Shown here: positions 42,785 through 52,934 of the stretch, piece by piece
How the letters are laid out: the number at the start of each line of letters is the position of its first letter
Numbering within the stretch: the stretch's first letter is position 1
DNA from: Chthoniobacter sp.
GTDB lineage: Bacteria; Verrucomicrobiota; Verrucomicrobiia; Chthoniobacterales; Chthoniobacteraceae
NCBI GenBank assembly: GCA_021414005.1
Contig: JAIOPH010000019.1
Location: forward strand, 248,001 to 312,000
DNA: 64,000 nt
Reading direction: 5' to 3'
The notes under the pieces: model-generated
Databases searched by the model: none
Told to the model about the DNA's origin: nothing
What the model saw: only the letters and a program-made list of their open reading frames with translations
Position numbers and translations under genes: made by a program

Positions 42785-44206
42785 TTACCCACTTTGGGAA
42801 TTTGTTTCGGATTGCGATGTTCGAGTTTCGGATTTTTCCACCAAGAGCGGCAACTGCAGCGTGACGACGGCTCCGCCGTCCGGGGCATTGGCGACGACCA
42901 GCGCACCGCTGTGGGCTTTGAGGATTTCGGCGGTGACGCTGAGGCCGATGCCCATGCCGCCTTCCTTTTCGGAATAGAAAAGCTCGGTGTGCTGCGCGAG
43001 CGCGGGCGCGGAAAAACCCGCGCCGGTGTCGCGAAAAATCAGGCGCACGCTGTCGCCGCGCCAGCCGGTAATGGTGAGCGTGCCGCCGGAAGGCATGGCC
43101 TGGATGGCGTTGATGGCGATGTTGCCGACGGCCTGCGCGATGCGGCGGGCATCCACGCTGGCGCGCAGGCCGGGCGGAAGCTCGCTCTCGATCTTCACGC
43201 GCGCGTGCGCGGCTTGCGGAGCGAGAGCGCGGACGACACCCGCAACGATCTCGGCAAGGTCGGCGGGCGCAGTCTGGGGCGGAGCGGGGCGCGCGAGAAA
43301 CATCCACTGGTTGACGAGGCCCTCGATCTTGGCGGTCTCACCGAGCAACACGGGCAGCGAGTCGCGGAGCACGGCGGTCTGCTCGCGGGCGTCGGCGGAA
43401 TCAATGAGCTGCGCGTGAATGCGGATGGCGGAAAGCGGGTTGTGGATTTCGTGTGCGAGCCCGGTGGCCATGCGTCCGAGGAGAGCGAGCCGCTCGGAGC
43501 GTTCGCGGCGGGTGCGCTCCGCGCCGAGCTGGGCGCGCGTTTCAAGATAGGCCCGCGCGACCTGGCCGATCTCGTCGTTGCGTTCCGCACCCGGCAGCGA
43601 GGCTTCGGCATCGTCCTGGATGTGCGGCAGGCGCTGCGCGAGCAGGCGCAGCGGACGGACCAGCCCGCGCGCCAACGCCCACGCGAGGCCGATGGAGAAA
43701 AGCCAGAAAATGGCGAGCACGAGCAGCGTCTCCGGCTTGAGGAAGAAGCCGAGCGTCGGCTCGACACGGCGGACAAAAATCAAGCTCAGCCCTTTCTCCA
43801 ACTCCACAGCGATGGCCTCGAAGTCTGCGCCGGCCTGCACGATCCCCTGCTCCGCCGTGAGATCGCCGAGCCGCGCGGCGTGCGCGGCGAGTTCGCCGCC
43901 GGGCACTGGCACGAAGCCGCCGTCCGCAGTCGGCGCGGCGCCGCCAGCCCCAGCGGCTGCCCGGCGAAAGAAAACGTCCATGCTCAGGACGCGACCGACG
44001 GATTCGGCCACGCGCTCATTGGCCGGGAGCTTGGCGCTGCGGATGAAGTCGGCGTTTGTCCGCGCGAGCGTGGCGAAGACAGTCTGCGACTCGCGCCGGG
44101 CCGTGGCGTGCAGCCAAAACGCGATGCCGGTGGAGCCCGCCACAACGAACAGAAACAGCGGAACGGCGAGGCGACGCCAGAGCGAGGATGATCGAGGTCG
44201 AGACAT
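42785..44206 (-). CDS. Membrane-bound sensor histidine kinase
   Basis: A 473-residue kinase started at ATG 44206. It has a transmembrane helix at about 12-33, a periplasmic sensor region of about 120 residues, a second helix at about 158-178, a HAMP linker, the dimerisation H-box LAHEIHNPLSAI with phospho-acceptor His252, an N-box (IAINAIQAMPSGG), a G1 box (DTGAGFS) and G2 (GGMGIGLSV). It is the NtrB-like partner of the sigma-54 regulator downstream. Its last 15 or so residues (SETRTSQSETNSQSG) are encoded by an interspersed repeat, not by family sequence. Confidence 0.92.
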   Translation of the reverse strand: MSRPRSSSLWRRLAVPLFLFVVAGSTGIAFWLHATARRESQTVFATLARTNADFIRSAKLPANERVAESVGRVLSMDVFFRRAAAGAGGAAPTADGGFVPVPGGELAAHAARLGDLTAEQGIVQAGADFEAIAVELEKGLSLIFVRRVEPTLGFFLKPETLLVLAIFWLFSIGLAWALARGLVRPLRLLAQRLPHIQDDAEASLPGAERNDEIGQVARAYLETRAQLGAERTRRERSERLALLGRMATGLAHEIHNPLSAIRIHAQLIDSADAREQTAVLRDSLPVLLGETAKIEGLVNQWMFLARPAPPQTAPADLAEIVAGVVRALAPQAAHARVKIESELPPGLRASVDARRIAQAVGNIAINAIQAMPSGGTLTITGWRGDSVRLIFRDTGAGFSAPALAQHTELFYSEKEGGMGIGLSVTAEILKAHSGALVVANAPDGGAVVTLQLPLLVEKSETRTSQSETNSQSG

Positions 44207-44402
44207 GCGAGGCGGCGGATACAATCTGTCCGCGCGGCTGGTTGACGAGGTTAAGTTTTGTCCGGCTGAAAACGAGGCGGTGCCACCGACCGGGCTGAGT
44301 TCGCCGCTCCGCAAAAAAAGCCAGAGGCTGGCGGATGCTGATGAACAGATGATTCAGGAGCAACCGCGCACTTTTCTCCCAACAAAAATAGCCGGTCGTG
44401 GC

Positions 44403-44423
44403 AGCAGCGGCATATCCGCTGCT
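44403..44423 (+). promoter_or_regulatory. Palindrome with candidate sigma-54 promoter
   Basis: AGCAGCGG and CCGCTGCT form a perfect 8-bp inverted repeat around CATAT. The same bases give a GG-N10-GC arrangement (GG at 44409-44410, GC at 44421-44422; CGGCAT-ATCCG-CTGCT), loosely matching the -24/-12 consensus. It lies 45 bases before the outer-membrane protein gene and 200 bases from the kinase gene. It could be an operator or a sigma-54 promoter. Confidence 0.3.
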
Positions 44424-44468
44424 AAAGGGGCGCGCGTCAGTTTAACCTCAACACCAACCACCATTCAC

Positions 44469-45359
44469 ATGATTCGTTCCAAACTCCCCTGCCTTGCGCT
44501 CACGCTCGCCGCTTTCGCCACCGCCTCGGCGGCCGACCCGGCGATCACGAGGCTACCCACCGTAACCTCCTCCTCCACGTCACTCGGCCTCGCGGAAGAC
44601 CGCCCCGCCGATGATACCGGCCGCCCCGAATGGACCGGAGCCCGGCGTTTTCCGGGTACGCGCGTCTATATCCAAAAAGCCCCGTGGGAAGTCGGCGTCG
44701 AGTCGTGGTGGCGACTGAAGCACAAGCGCGACGGCTCCATCGCCCACCGCCTGCTCGAGGAAGTCGAGATCGGCCTTCCGGGCCGGGTGCAGCTCGACCT
44801 TTACACCGACATCGAGGGCAACGAGCAGGGACGCTTTCATTACCAGAGCTTCAATGTCGAAGTGCGTTGGGCACTCGCGGACTGGGGCAAAATCCCGGGC
44901 AACCCCACGCTCTACGCGGAATACAAATTTGCCGACCCGGATTGGGGGCCGGACGTGTATGAGTTCAAGCTGCTGCTCGGCGACCAGCTCGCGCCGCGCT
45001 GGCACTGGGGCGTGAACTTTGTCTGGGAAGCGGAGACCGGCGGCGAACGCGAACAGGAATTCCAAATCACGGGCGGACTGAGCTACACCCTGATCGACGG
45101 CAAGCTCGGGGTCGGCGTGGAGACGTTTTACGATCGCGATTCGGTGAAAGGTGCGCGCGGCGACGCGGTGGATATTTTCGCCTTCGGTCCGAGCATCCAA
45201 TGGCGCGTGACCCCGAATCTTCATGTGGACTTGACCTGCCTGTTTGGGACAAACCGCGATTCCGAACGGCAGATCGGCTACCTCGTGATCGGCTACGATT
45301 TTGGCTCGGGCAAATCCGAGAAGCACGGCTACACGCCGATCAGCGGCCAGCGCAATTGA
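44469..45359 (+). CDS. Outer-membrane beta-barrel-like protein
   Basis: The start at ATG 44469 gives a signal peptide (MIRSKLPCLALTLAAFATAS-A) and 296 residues. The mature part shows alternating amphipathic strands with aromatic girdle residues: VGVESWWRLKHKRDG, GRVQLDLYTDIEG, HYQSFNVEVRWALADWG, WHWGVNFVWEAETGG, and a last strand QIGYLVIGYDFG. It resembles the transporter-like barrels of the PF13557 type but has no diagnostic motif. It starts opposite the sensor kinase gene and precedes a TonB-like gene by 34 bases, so the pair may serve outer-membrane transport. Confidence 0.65.
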   Translation: MIRSKLPCLALTLAAFATASAADPAITRLPTVTSSSTSLGLAEDRPADDTGRPEWTGARRFPGTRVYIQKAPWEVGVESWWRLKHKRDGSIAHRLLEEVEIGLPGRVQLDLYTDIEGNEQGRFHYQSFNVEVRWALADWGKIPGNPTLYAEYKFADPDWGPDVYEFKLLLGDQLAPRWHWGVNFVWEAETGGEREQEFQITGGLSYTLIDGKLGVGVETFYDRDSVKGARGDAVDIFAFGPSIQWRVTPNLHVDLTCLFGTNRDSERQIGYLVIGYDFGSGKSEKHGYTPISGQRN

Positions 45360-45393
45360 GCCGAGCCGCAGCGCTGGCAGACCGCGACCTCCA

Positions 45394-46053
45394 ATGAAAA
45401 CAAGCGGCGCGATCCCGGTCTCACTGGTGTTGCACGGCTTGGCGCTCGCGGCGGCGATCCAGTGGCAATCGACGCGCCCGCCGCCTCCGGCAGCGGGCGC
45501 GGGCGAGCCGGTGGCGGCGTTCAGCTTCGTGCCGCGAAACAGAACACCCGACGCTGCGCCGCCGACACCGACGTTGGACGTGCCCGAGTTTGTGCCGCCG
45601 GCCCCCGATCCTCCGGTCATTGCCACGACACAAATCACGGCACCGCCAACTCCCTCGGCTCCGGCGCCGGTGGCTCCTCGGCTGGTAGCGAAAGAAACCG
45701 CCCGCGCCAGCGGCGCCCGCCAGACCACTCGCGGAGCCGGTGGAGGAGGGAGCGGCCGGCTGATCGGCAAGAGCGAGGCCTTTCGCCCGCCGCTCTACCA
45801 TCGATGCCCGGCACCAGCCTATCCGGCAGCGGCGCGCGCAAAAAAAATCGCCGGCGTGGTGCTGCTGCGCGTGGCGGTTTCGGAAAGCGGCGCGGTCGAG
45901 AACGTCAGCCTGCGCCGCAGTTCCGGCTCGGCGGCGCTCGACGAGGCCGCACTACAAGTCGTCCGCGGATGGAGCTTCCAGCCCGCACAACTCGGCGGCC
46001 GCGCGGTGGCGGCTTCAGTCGAGGTGCCGGTGCGCTTCGCGCTCACCTCGTAG
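45394..46053 (+). CDS. TonB-family energy transducer
   Basis: The 219-residue protein (ATG 45394) has an N-terminal membrane anchor (SLVLHGLALAAAIQW), a long proline- and alanine-rich linker that can span the periplasm (about residues 28-130), and a C-terminal TonB domain: CPAPAYPAAARAKKIAGVVLLRVAVSESGAVENVSLRRSSGS is the classic YP-x-x-A-x-x-x-x-x-G-x-V pattern, followed by ALQVVRGWSFQPAQ. It would transmit proton-motive energy to an outer-membrane receptor. No exbB/exbD is next to it. Confidence 0.88.
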   Translation: MKTSGAIPVSLVLHGLALAAAIQWQSTRPPPPAAGAGEPVAAFSFVPRNRTPDAAPPTPTLDVPEFVPPAPDPPVIATTQITAPPTPSAPAPVAPRLVAKETARASGARQTTRGAGGGGSGRLIGKSEAFRPPLYHRCPAPAYPAAARAKKIAGVVLLRVAVSESGAVENVSLRRSSGSAALDEAALQVVRGWSFQPAQLGGRAVAASVEVPVRFALTS

Positions 46054-46077
46054 ATCGCGGATGCATACCGGGGACTG

Positions 46078-46404
46078 TCACTCGCTTTCCCACTCGTAGA
46101 GCCAGTAAGGCTGTCCGCAGCGCCAGCGCTCAATGTGCGGACCCGTGACCGTGGTGCGCCAGCCTTCGGGATATTTGGAAAGCTGCGCGTATGGAGCGGC
46201 GCTGCGTCGCTCGACGGCGGTGATGCGATAGCCGGCTTCAGTGCGTTTGATTTTACCTCGGGCGACCCACTCGGACATGACGCCGCCGCGATGATTGGTA
46301 ACGCGGAGTTTGGTATAATCCCCGTGGTGCCCGCTGAAATCCCAGGTCGCACAACTGGCGAAAATGAGTGCGGCGAGCAGCGGGAGGAGGCGGCAAAACT
46401 TCAT
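46078..46404 (-). CDS. Small lipoprotein of unknown function
   Basis: A 108-residue protein with a lipoprotein signal (LLAALIFASC, Cys18) and a short body rich in aromatic and basic residues (YTKLRVTNHRGGVMSEWVARG, CGQPYWLYEWESE). I do not recognise a family. It converges on the TonB-like gene. Confidence 0.65.
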   Translation of the reverse strand: MKFCRLLPLLAALIFASCATWDFSGHHGDYTKLRVTNHRGGVMSEWVARGKIKRTEAGYRITAVERRSAAPYAQLSKYPEGWRTTVTGPHIERWRCGQPYWLYEWESE

Positions 46405-46463
46405 GGCGCAACTTGTCGAGCACCCCGCGCGACCTCAAGCGCAGAACCGCAGGAAAATGAAAA

Positions 46464-46491
46464 CGCCTCTCCAGTTTTGGCCGGAGAGGCG
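46464..46491 (-). terminator. Hairpin terminator downstream of gltD
   Basis: Nine-base arms CGCCTCTCC/GGAGAGGCG with a 10-base loop; on the minus strand they are followed by TTTTCATTTTCC, 105 bases after the gltD stop. Confidence 0.7.
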
Positions 46492-46595
46492 CTTTCTCGT
46501 CTGGGGTGAACTAGTAGAAAGGTGTCGGACCGCACGAAAACGCGCAAGCGAAAATCTTAGAAGATTTCTCGGTGCTGCGGTGGCGGTGTCTGCTC

Positions 46596-48080
46596 TTATG
46601 GCAAATCCGTCGCGCCCATGAGGTAGCGGTCGCACTCGCGGGCGGCGCCGCGGCCTTCATTGAAGGCCCAGACGACGAGGCTCTGGCCGCGGCGACAGTC
46701 GCCGGCGGCGAAGACGCCGGGGAGGCTCGTGGTGTATTTTTCGTGCTCGGCTTTGACGTTGCTGCGGGCGTCGCGCTCGACGCCGAGGGCTTCGAGGAGC
46801 GGTTGCTCGGGGCCGAGGAAGCCCATGGCGAGGAGGACGAGTTGCGCGGGCAGAACCTTCTCGGTGCCGGGGACGTTTTTGGGAACGAACTGGCCCTTGT
46901 CGTTTTTGGACCACTCGACTTGCACGGTGTGGACAGCTTTGACGTGGCCATTTTCGTCACCCTCGAATTTCGTGGCGGTGGTGACGTAAACGCGGGGGTC
47001 GTCGCCGAACTTCGCCGCGGCTTCCTCCTGGCCGTAGTCCATTTTGTAAACCTTCGGCCACTCGGGCCACGGGTTGTCCTTCGCGCGATCCATCGGGGGC
47101 TTGGGCAAAATTTCGACCTGCACGAGCGATTTGCAGCCGTGCCGGATGGAGGTGCCGACGCAGTCCGTGCCGGTGTCGCCGCCGCCGATGATGACGACGT
47201 CCTTGCCTTCGGCAGTGATGAAGTTGCCGTTCTTGTGCTGATCCAAAACGGCGCGCGTATTGGCGGTGAGGAAGTCCATCGCGAAGTGGATGCCTTTGAG
47301 CGCGCGGCCTTCGATCGGGAGATCGCGCGGCTTGGTCGCACCGGTGCAGATGACGGTGGCGTCAAACTCGGCGGCGAGTTTCTCGGCGGGATAGTTCTTC
47401 CCGACCTCGGTGTTGCAGAGAAAGGTCACGCCCTCGTCTTCGAGCAGCTTGATGCGGCGGAGGACGACCTCGTTCTTATCGAGCTTCATGTTCGGGATGC
47501 CATACATGAGCAGTCCGCCCGGACGATCAGCGCGTTCAAAAACCGTGACGGTGTGGCCGGCTTTGTTGAGCTGCGCGGCGGCGCTCAGGCCAGCGGGGCC
47601 GGAGCCGATGACGGCAACCTTCTTGTCGGTGCGAATCTTCGGCGGCTGCGGCGTGACCCAGCCCTCGTCCCAGCCTTTATCGATGATTGAAACCTCGATG
47701 TTCTTGATCGTGACTGGCGGCGCGCTGATGCCGAGCACGCAGGATCCCTCGCACGGCGCGGGGCAGACGCGGCCCGTGAACTCGGGGAAATTGTTCGTCT
47801 TGTGCAGCCGCTCCAGCGCTTCCTTCCACAGGCCGCGATAGACGAGGTCGTTCCATTCCGGGATGAGGTTGTTGATCGGGCAGCCGCTCGCCATGCCGCT
47901 GATCAGCGTGCCGGTGTGGCAAAACGGGATGCCGCAATCCATGCAGCGCGCGCCTTGCGTGCGGAGTTTGTCCTCCGGGAGGTGCAAGTGAAACTCCTGC
48001 CAGTCGCGCGCGCGTTCCAGCGGTGCGCGGTCAGCGGGGATTTCGCGAAGATATTCGATGAAGCCGGTTGGTTTTCCCAT
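46596..48080 (-). CDS. gltD: Glutamate synthase small subunit
   Basis: A 494-residue flavoprotein that passes electrons from NADPH to the large subunit. The N-terminal ferredoxin-like part carries iron-sulfur cysteines ([32 protein letters not shown]). Two dinucleotide folds follow: [17 protein letters not shown] for FAD and [16 protein letters not shown] for NADPH, and [18 protein letters not shown] closes the FAD site. It is downstream of gltB in the same direction; the 128-base gap is filled with short repeats, so co-transcription would run through them. Confidence 0.96.
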   Translation of the reverse strand: MGKPTGFIEYLREIPADRAPLERARDWQEFHLHLPEDKLRTQGARCMDCGIPFCHTGTLISGMASGCPINNLIPEWNDLVYRGLWKEALERLHKTNNFPEFTGRVCPAPCEGSCVLGISAPPVTIKNIEVSIIDKGWDEGWVTPQPPKIRTDKKVAVIGSGPAGLSAAAQLNKAGHTVTVFERADRPGGLLMYGIPNMKLDKNEVVLRRIKLLEDEGVTFLCNTEVGKNYPAEKLAAEFDATVICTGATKPRDLPIEGRALKGIHFAMDFLTANTRAVLDQHKNGNFITAEGKDVVIIGGGDTGTDCVGTSIRHGCKSLVQVEILPKPPMDRAKDNPWPEWPKVYKMDYGQEEAAAKFGDDPRVYVTTATKFEGDENGHVKAVHTVQVEWSKNDKGQFVPKNVPGTEKVLPAQLVLLAMGFLGPEQPLLEALGVERDARSNVKAEHEKYTTSLPGVFAAGDCRRGQSLVVWAFNEGRGAARECDRYLMGATDLP

Positions 48081-48085
48081 TTTTG

Positions 48086-48205
48086 AAAATGACTAATGAA
48101 GGATGACGAATGACGAAGGAATGACGAAAGCAAAATGACGAAGCACGCGAAGTTCACGCGGCGATCCGCCTAAACTCGTCATTCGAGATTCGGCGCTCGT
48201 CATTC
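48086..48205. repeat. Short-unit repeats between gltB and gltD
   Basis: Multiple copies of AATGACGAA and close variants occur on the plus strand at 48086-48140, and inverted CGTCATTC copies occur at about 48175-48205. The two sets face each other around a GC-rich core, so a long imperfect stem is possible. Confidence 0.7.
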
Positions 48206-48208
48206 CCC

Positions 48209-51200
48209 CTAGCCTCCCCCGATGCGCGCGACGTCGCGGGCGTTGGCCTCGAAGGCGGCGTTGAGGGCGGCGTCGCCGCTGAGGCCGTCGGCCTGGGCTT
48301 TGGCGAGCGCTTGGAGCACGCGCTTGTAGTCCTTGGGCATGACCTTCACGAACTTCGGCACCATTTCGTCCCAGAGCGCGAGGACCTTGAAAGCCTTCTG
48401 GCTCTTGGTGAGATCGGCGTGGCGTTTGATGAGCTGGCGCAATTCCTCGGCCTCGGCGGCTTCGACTTTTTCGAGCCCGACCATCTGCTGGTTGCAGCGC
48501 GTGGCGAAGTCGCCCGCTTCGTCGAGGACGTAGGCCACGCCCCCGCTCATGCCGGCGGCGAAATTCCGTCCGGTCGCCCCGAGCACAACGACTCGGCCGC
48601 CGGTCATGTATTCGCAACCATGATCGCCGACGCCTTCGACGACGGTGTCCACGCCGGAGTTCCGGACCGCGAAACGCTCGCCCGCCATGCCGCGAATGAA
48701 GACTTCGCCCATCGTCGCGCCATAGAGCGCAACGTTGCCGATGATGATGTTGTCCTCCGCGACAAACGTGGATGCCGCGGGCGGGTAGATGATGATCCGT
48801 CCGCCGCTGAGGCCCTTGCCGACGTAGTCGTTGGCGTCGCCTTCGAGTTCGATGGTCACGCCCTTCGGGACGAAAGCGCCGAGGCTCTGGCCAGCACTGC
48901 CTTCAAACCGCAGATGCACGGTCCCGTTGGGCAGGCCCTGCGGATGGCGCTTTGTGATTTCATTGCCGAGAATGGTGCCGACGACGCGGTTGGTGTTTTT
49001 GATCGGCAGGTTCACGCTGACTTTTTCGCCCCGCTCGATGGCGGGCTGGCAAAGGCCGAGCAGGTCCGTGATGTCGAGCGCCTTGTCGAGGCCGTGGTCC
49101 TGGATGTCGGTGCAGTAGCGGCCGACTTCGGGGCCGGTAATCGGCGAGTAGAGGAGCTTCGAGAGGTCGATGCCTTTCGCTTTCCAATGCTCGACGGCGT
49201 GCTTCGGCTCGAGGGCGTCGGTGCGTCCGACCATTTCATTGATCGTGCGGAAACCAAGCTGGGCCATGATCTCGCGGACTTCCTGCGCGATGAACTTCAT
49301 GAAGTTCACGGTGTGCTCGGGGTCGCCGGTGAAGTTTTTGCGCAGCACCGGATCCTGCGTGGCGACGCCGACCGGGCAGGTGTTGAGATGGCAGACGCGC
49401 ATCATGATGCAGCCGAGCGTGACTAGCGGCGCGGTGGCGAAACCGAATTCCTCGGCACCCAGCAACGCGGCGATGACCACATCGCGACCGGTCTTGAGCT
49501 GGCCGTCCGTCTCGACCGCGATGCGGGAGCGGAGGTTGTTCAGCACGAGTGTCTGGTGCGTCTCGGCGAGGCCGAGTTCCCACGGCAGGCCAGCGTGTTT
49601 GATCGAAGTCTGCGGCGAGGCGCCGGTGCCGCCGTCGAAGCCCGCGATCAGCACCACGTCGGCGTGCGCTTTGGCCACGCCGGCGGCAATCGTGCCGACG
49701 CCAACCTCGCTGACCAGCTTCACGCTGATGCGCGCGGCGCGGTTCGCGTTTTTCAAATCGTGGATCAGCTCGGAGAGATCCTCGATCGAGTAGATGTCGT
49801 GGTGCGGCGGCGGCGAAATGAGACCGACGCCGGGTGTCGAGTGCCGCACCTTGGCGATCCACGGATACACCTTCGCGCCGGGAAGCTGACCTCCCTCGCC
49901 GGGCTTCGCGCCTTGCGCCATCTTGATTTGCAGCTCGCGGGCCTGCGTGAGGTAGAGGCTGGTCACACCGAACCGCCCGGACGCGACCTGCTTGATGGCA
50001 CTGTTCTTCGAGTCGCCGCGGTCGTTCGTCCAAGTGTAGCGCGCGGGGTCTTCGCCTCCTTCACCGGTGTTCGATTTTCCGCCAATGCGGTTCATGGCGA
50101 TGGCCAGCGCCTCGTGGGCTTCGCTGGAGATCGAGCCGTAGCTCATCGCGCCGGTTTTGAAGCGCCCGAGAATCGCGTCCACCGAATCGACTTCCTCGAT
50201 CGGCACGGGCGTGCGCTTTTTGAAATCGAGCAGACCGCGCAGAGTGAAATGCGTTTTCCCCTGCTCGTTCACCAGCGCGGAGTATTGCTTGAAGGTGTCG
50301 AAATTCCCGGTGCGCACCGCTTTTTGCAGCGTGTGGATGACCTGCGGGCTGAACAGATGCCCCTCGCCTTCCTTGCGCCACTGGTAGTCGCCGCCCGCTT
50401 CGAGCGTCTGGCCGTTCACTTGCCGATCTGGGAACGCGTGGCTGTGCCGCATCAGCACTTCGCTCACGATGCCGGCAAGGTCCGCGCCTTCGATGCGGGT
50501 GGCCGTGCCGGTGAAGTAGCGGTCCACGACCGCCTGGTTTAGTCCCACGCACTCGAAAATCTGCGCGCCGCGATAGCTCTGAATCGTCGAGATGCCGATC
50601 TTCGACGCGACCTTCACGATGCCTTTGGTCGCCGCCTTCACGAAATTTTTGCACGCGGCCTTGTGATCCACGCCCACGAGCAGCCCCTGGCGGATCATGT
50701 CATCGAGCGTCTCAAAGGCGAGATACGGATTGATCGCCCCGCAGCCGTAACCGATGAGCGTGGAAAAGTGGTGCACCTCGCGCGGCTCGCCGGATTCCAG
50801 CACGAGGCCGACGCAGGTGCGTTTGCCCTCGCGGATCAGATGGTGATGCAGCCCGGCCACCGCGAGCAGCGGAGGAATGGCGGCGCTCTCCTTGTTCACG
50901 CCGCGGTCACTGAGGATGAGGATGTTCACCCCCGCGGCGATCGAGCGGTCGGCCTGCGCGCAGATCTCCGCCATCGCCTTTTCCAGACCGGCCGCGCCGA
51001 GCTTCGGGTCGAAAAGCGTCGGGATGGTCACGGCCTTGAACGCGCCCTCGGCCACGTGCTTCAGCTTCGCCAGTTCCTCGTTCGTGAGGATCGGGGATTT
51101 CAGCTCGATGAGGTGGCAGCTCTCAGGCGTGGGGTTCAGCAGATTGCGCTCGCTGCCGATGGTCGTCTCGGCGGAGGTCACGATCTCCTCGCGGATGCAA

Positions 51201-52795
51201 TCGATGGGCGGATTCGTGACCTGCGCGAAGAGCTGCTTGAAGTAGTCGTAAAGCAGCTTCGACTTGTTTGAGAGCACCGCGAGCGGGATGTCCGTGCCCA
51301 TTGAACCGGTCGCCTCCACGCCGTCCTTCGCCATCGGCAGGAGCAGCATGCGTTGGTCTTCAAAAGTGTAGCCAAACGCCTGCTGGCGCTGGAGCACGTT
51401 CGCGTGGTCGGGCAGCGGAATTTCCGGCGCGTCCTTGATCTTCGCGAGATCGACCATCTGCTCGTTGATCCACTGGCGATACGGCTGTTCGCCGGCGATG
51501 CGGTTTTTGATCTCGTCGTCCGCGACGATCCGCCCCGCGACCATGTCCACGAGGAACATGCGGCCCGGCTGCAGGCGCCCTTTGATCGCGATCCGCTCCG
51601 GCGCGATCGGCAGCACGCCCGCTTCCGAGCCCATGATCACGAGATCGTCCTTCGTCACGTAGTAGCGCGAAGGGCGCAGGCCGTTGCGGTCGAGCGTCGC
51701 GCCGATCATCGTGCCGTCGGTGAAAGCAACCGACGCCGGGCCGTCCCACGGTTCCATCAGGCAGGAGTGGTATTCGTAGAACGCCTTCTTCTCGTCGCTC
51801 ATCGACTCGTGTCCCGCCCACGGCTCCGGGATCATCATCATCATCGCGTGCGGCAGCGAGCGCCCGCCCATGACGAGCAGCTCAAACACATTGTCGAACA
51901 TCGCCGAGTCCGACCCGTTCGTGTTCACGATCGGCAGAATCTTCGGCAGATCGGAGCCGAAAAGCTCGCTCGCCAGCAGCCCCTGCCGCGCCTTCATCCA
52001 GTTCACATTGCCCCGCAGCGTGTTGATCTCGCCGTTATGCGCGATGTAGCGGTACGGGTGCGACCGCTCCCAGCTCGGGAAGGTATTTGTCGAAAACCGC
52101 GAGTGAACCAGTGCCAGCGCCGTGTCGAGATCGGGATCGGCCAGATCTTTGAAATAAGGCCCGAGCTGCATCGTATTCAGCATCCCTTTGTAAATGACCG
52201 TGCGGCACGAGAGGCTCGCCGCGTACCAAAAGTCGTCCACCTTCGCCGTGCGGATTTCCACGTGGGCACGTTTGCGGATGATGTAGAGCTGGCGCTCGAA
52301 TGCCTGCTCGTCCGCGCAGTTCGCGCCGCGGGCGACGAACACCTGCCGCATGAACGGCTCGGCCCGCAGTGCGGTTGCCCCGAGCGAGGAATTGTCCGTC
52401 GGCAGATCCCGCCAGCCCAGCACCCTCTGCCCCTGCTCGGCCACGATTTTTTCAAAAAGCCGCGCGCTTTCCGCCCGCTCCGCCGCATCCGGCGACGAGA
52501 AAAACATCCCCACGCCATACTGCCCCGCCTCCGGCAGCGCGATGCCATTGGCCCCCGCGACCTTTCGCAAAAACTTGTGCGGCACCTGAATCAAAATGCC
52601 CGCGCCGTCACCCGTGTTCACCTCGCACCCGCACGCCCCGCGATGATCGAGATTCACCAGGATCGTCAGTGCCTGCTCCACGATCTCGTGCGAACGCTTT
52701 CCTTTCATCTGGCAAACAAACCCGACGCCGCACGCGTCATGTTCAAACTGCGGATCGTAAAGTCCCTGCTTTTCGGGAAAACCTTGGTTGGTCAT
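48209..52795 (-). CDS. gltB: Glutamate synthase large subunit
   Basis: A 1528-residue enzyme making glutamate from glutamine and 2-oxoglutarate. The N-terminal glutaminase starts after a 21-residue propeptide at Cys22 (HDACGVGFV). The central and FMN-binding synthase domains include [27 protein letters not shown] and [15 protein letters not shown]. The 3Fe-4S cluster site is [15 protein letters not shown]. The C-terminal GXGXG repeat domain ([31 protein letters not shown]) ends the protein. Length is normal for the bacterial large subunit. Together with gltD it forms the main ammonium-assimilation system. Confidence 0.97.
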   Translation of the reverse strand: MTNQGFPEKQGLYDPQFEHDACGVGFVCQMKGKRSHEIVEQALTILVNLDHRGACGCEVNTGDGAGILIQVPHKFLRKVAGANGIALPEAGQYGVGMFFSSPDAAERAESARLFEKIVAEQGQRVLGWRDLPTDNSSLGATALRAEPFMRQVFVARGANCADEQAFERQLYIIRKRAHVEIRTAKVDDFWYAASLSCRTVIYKGMLNTMQLGPYFKDLADPDLDTALALVHSRFSTNTFPSWERSHPYRYIAHNGEINTLRGNVNWMKARQGLLASELFGSDLPKILPIVNTNGSDSAMFDNVFELLVMGGRSLPHAMMMMIPEPWAGHESMSDEKKAFYEYHSCLMEPWDGPASVAFTDGTMIGATLDRNGLRPSRYYVTKDDLVIMGSEAGVLPIAPERIAIKGRLQPGRMFLVDMVAGRIVADDEIKNRIAGEQPYRQWINEQMVDLAKIKDAPEIPLPDHANVLQRQQAFGYTFEDQRMLLLPMAKDGVEATGSMGTDIPLAVLSNKSKLLYDYFKQLFAQVTNPPIDCIREEIVTSAETTIGSERNLLNPTPESCHLIELKSPILTNEELAKLKHVAEGAFKAVTIPTLFDPKLGAAGLEKAMAEICAQADRSIAAGVNILILSDRGVNKESAAIPPLLAVAGLHHHLIREGKRTCVGLVLESGEPREVHHFSTLIGYGCGAINPYLAFETLDDMIRQGLLVGVDHKAACKNFVKAATKGIVKVASKIGISTIQSYRGAQIFECVGLNQAVVDRYFTGTATRIEGADLAGIVSEVLMRHSHAFPDRQVNGQTLEAGGDYQWRKEGEGHLFSPQVIHTLQKAVRTGNFDTFKQYSALVNEQGKTHFTLRGLLDFKKRTPVPIEEVDSVDAILGRFKTGAMSYGSISSEAHEALAIAMNRIGGKSNTGEGGEDPARYTWTNDRGDSKNSAIKQVASGRFGVTSLYLTQARELQIKMAQGAKPGEGGQLPGAKVYPWIAKVRHSTPGVGLISPPPHHDIYSIEDLSELIHDLKNANRAARISVKLVSEVGVGTIAAGVAKAHADVVLIAGFDGGTGASPQTSIKHAGLPWELGLAETHQTLVLNNLRSRIAVETDGQLKTGRDVVIAALLGAEEFGFATAPLVTLGCIMMRVCHLNTCPVGVATQDPVLRKNFTGDPEHTVNFMKFIAQEVREIMAQLGFRTINEMVGRTDALEPKHAVEHWKAKGIDLSKLLYSPITGPEVGRYCTDIQDHGLDKALDITDLLGLCQPAIERGEKVSVNLPIKNTNRVVGTILGNEITKRHPQGLPNGTVHLRFEGSAGQSLGAFVPKGVTIELEGDANDYVGKGLSGGRIIIYPPAASTFVAEDNIIIGNVALYGATMGEVFIRGMAGERFAVRNSGVDTVVEGVGDHGCEYMTGGRVVVLGATGRNFAAGMSGGVAYVLDEAGDFATRCNQQMVGLEKVEAAEAEELRQLIKRHADLTKSQKAFKVLALWDEMVPKFVKVMPKDYKRVLQALAKAQADGLSGDAALNAAFEANARDVARIGGG

Positions 52796-52830
52796 TGTGT
52801 GGTGTGTCGTCTTGGAAAAAGTGCGCGTGT

Positions 52831-52859
52831 TAGATGGGGGAGCATTGCCCCCGCGTCAA
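52831..52859 (-). promoter_or_regulatory. Candidate promoter of gltB-gltD
   Basis: On the minus strand, TTGACG and CATCTA are 17 bases apart, 35 bases upstream of the gltB ATG. The spacer contains a GGGGG/CCCCC inverted repeat that could modulate access. Confidence 0.5.
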
Positions 52860-52934
52860 GCGCGCCGGAGGAAATCACGGCAATCTTTGCGACGACGTTT
52901 CCCTCAAGTCCCCCACCCCATTATGAACGATTGA

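Noticed and set aside
41576..44191. 871-codon open frame antisense to the two-component genes
   Set aside because: The opposite strand encodes a complete regulator and kinase with all catalytic motifs; this frame has none.
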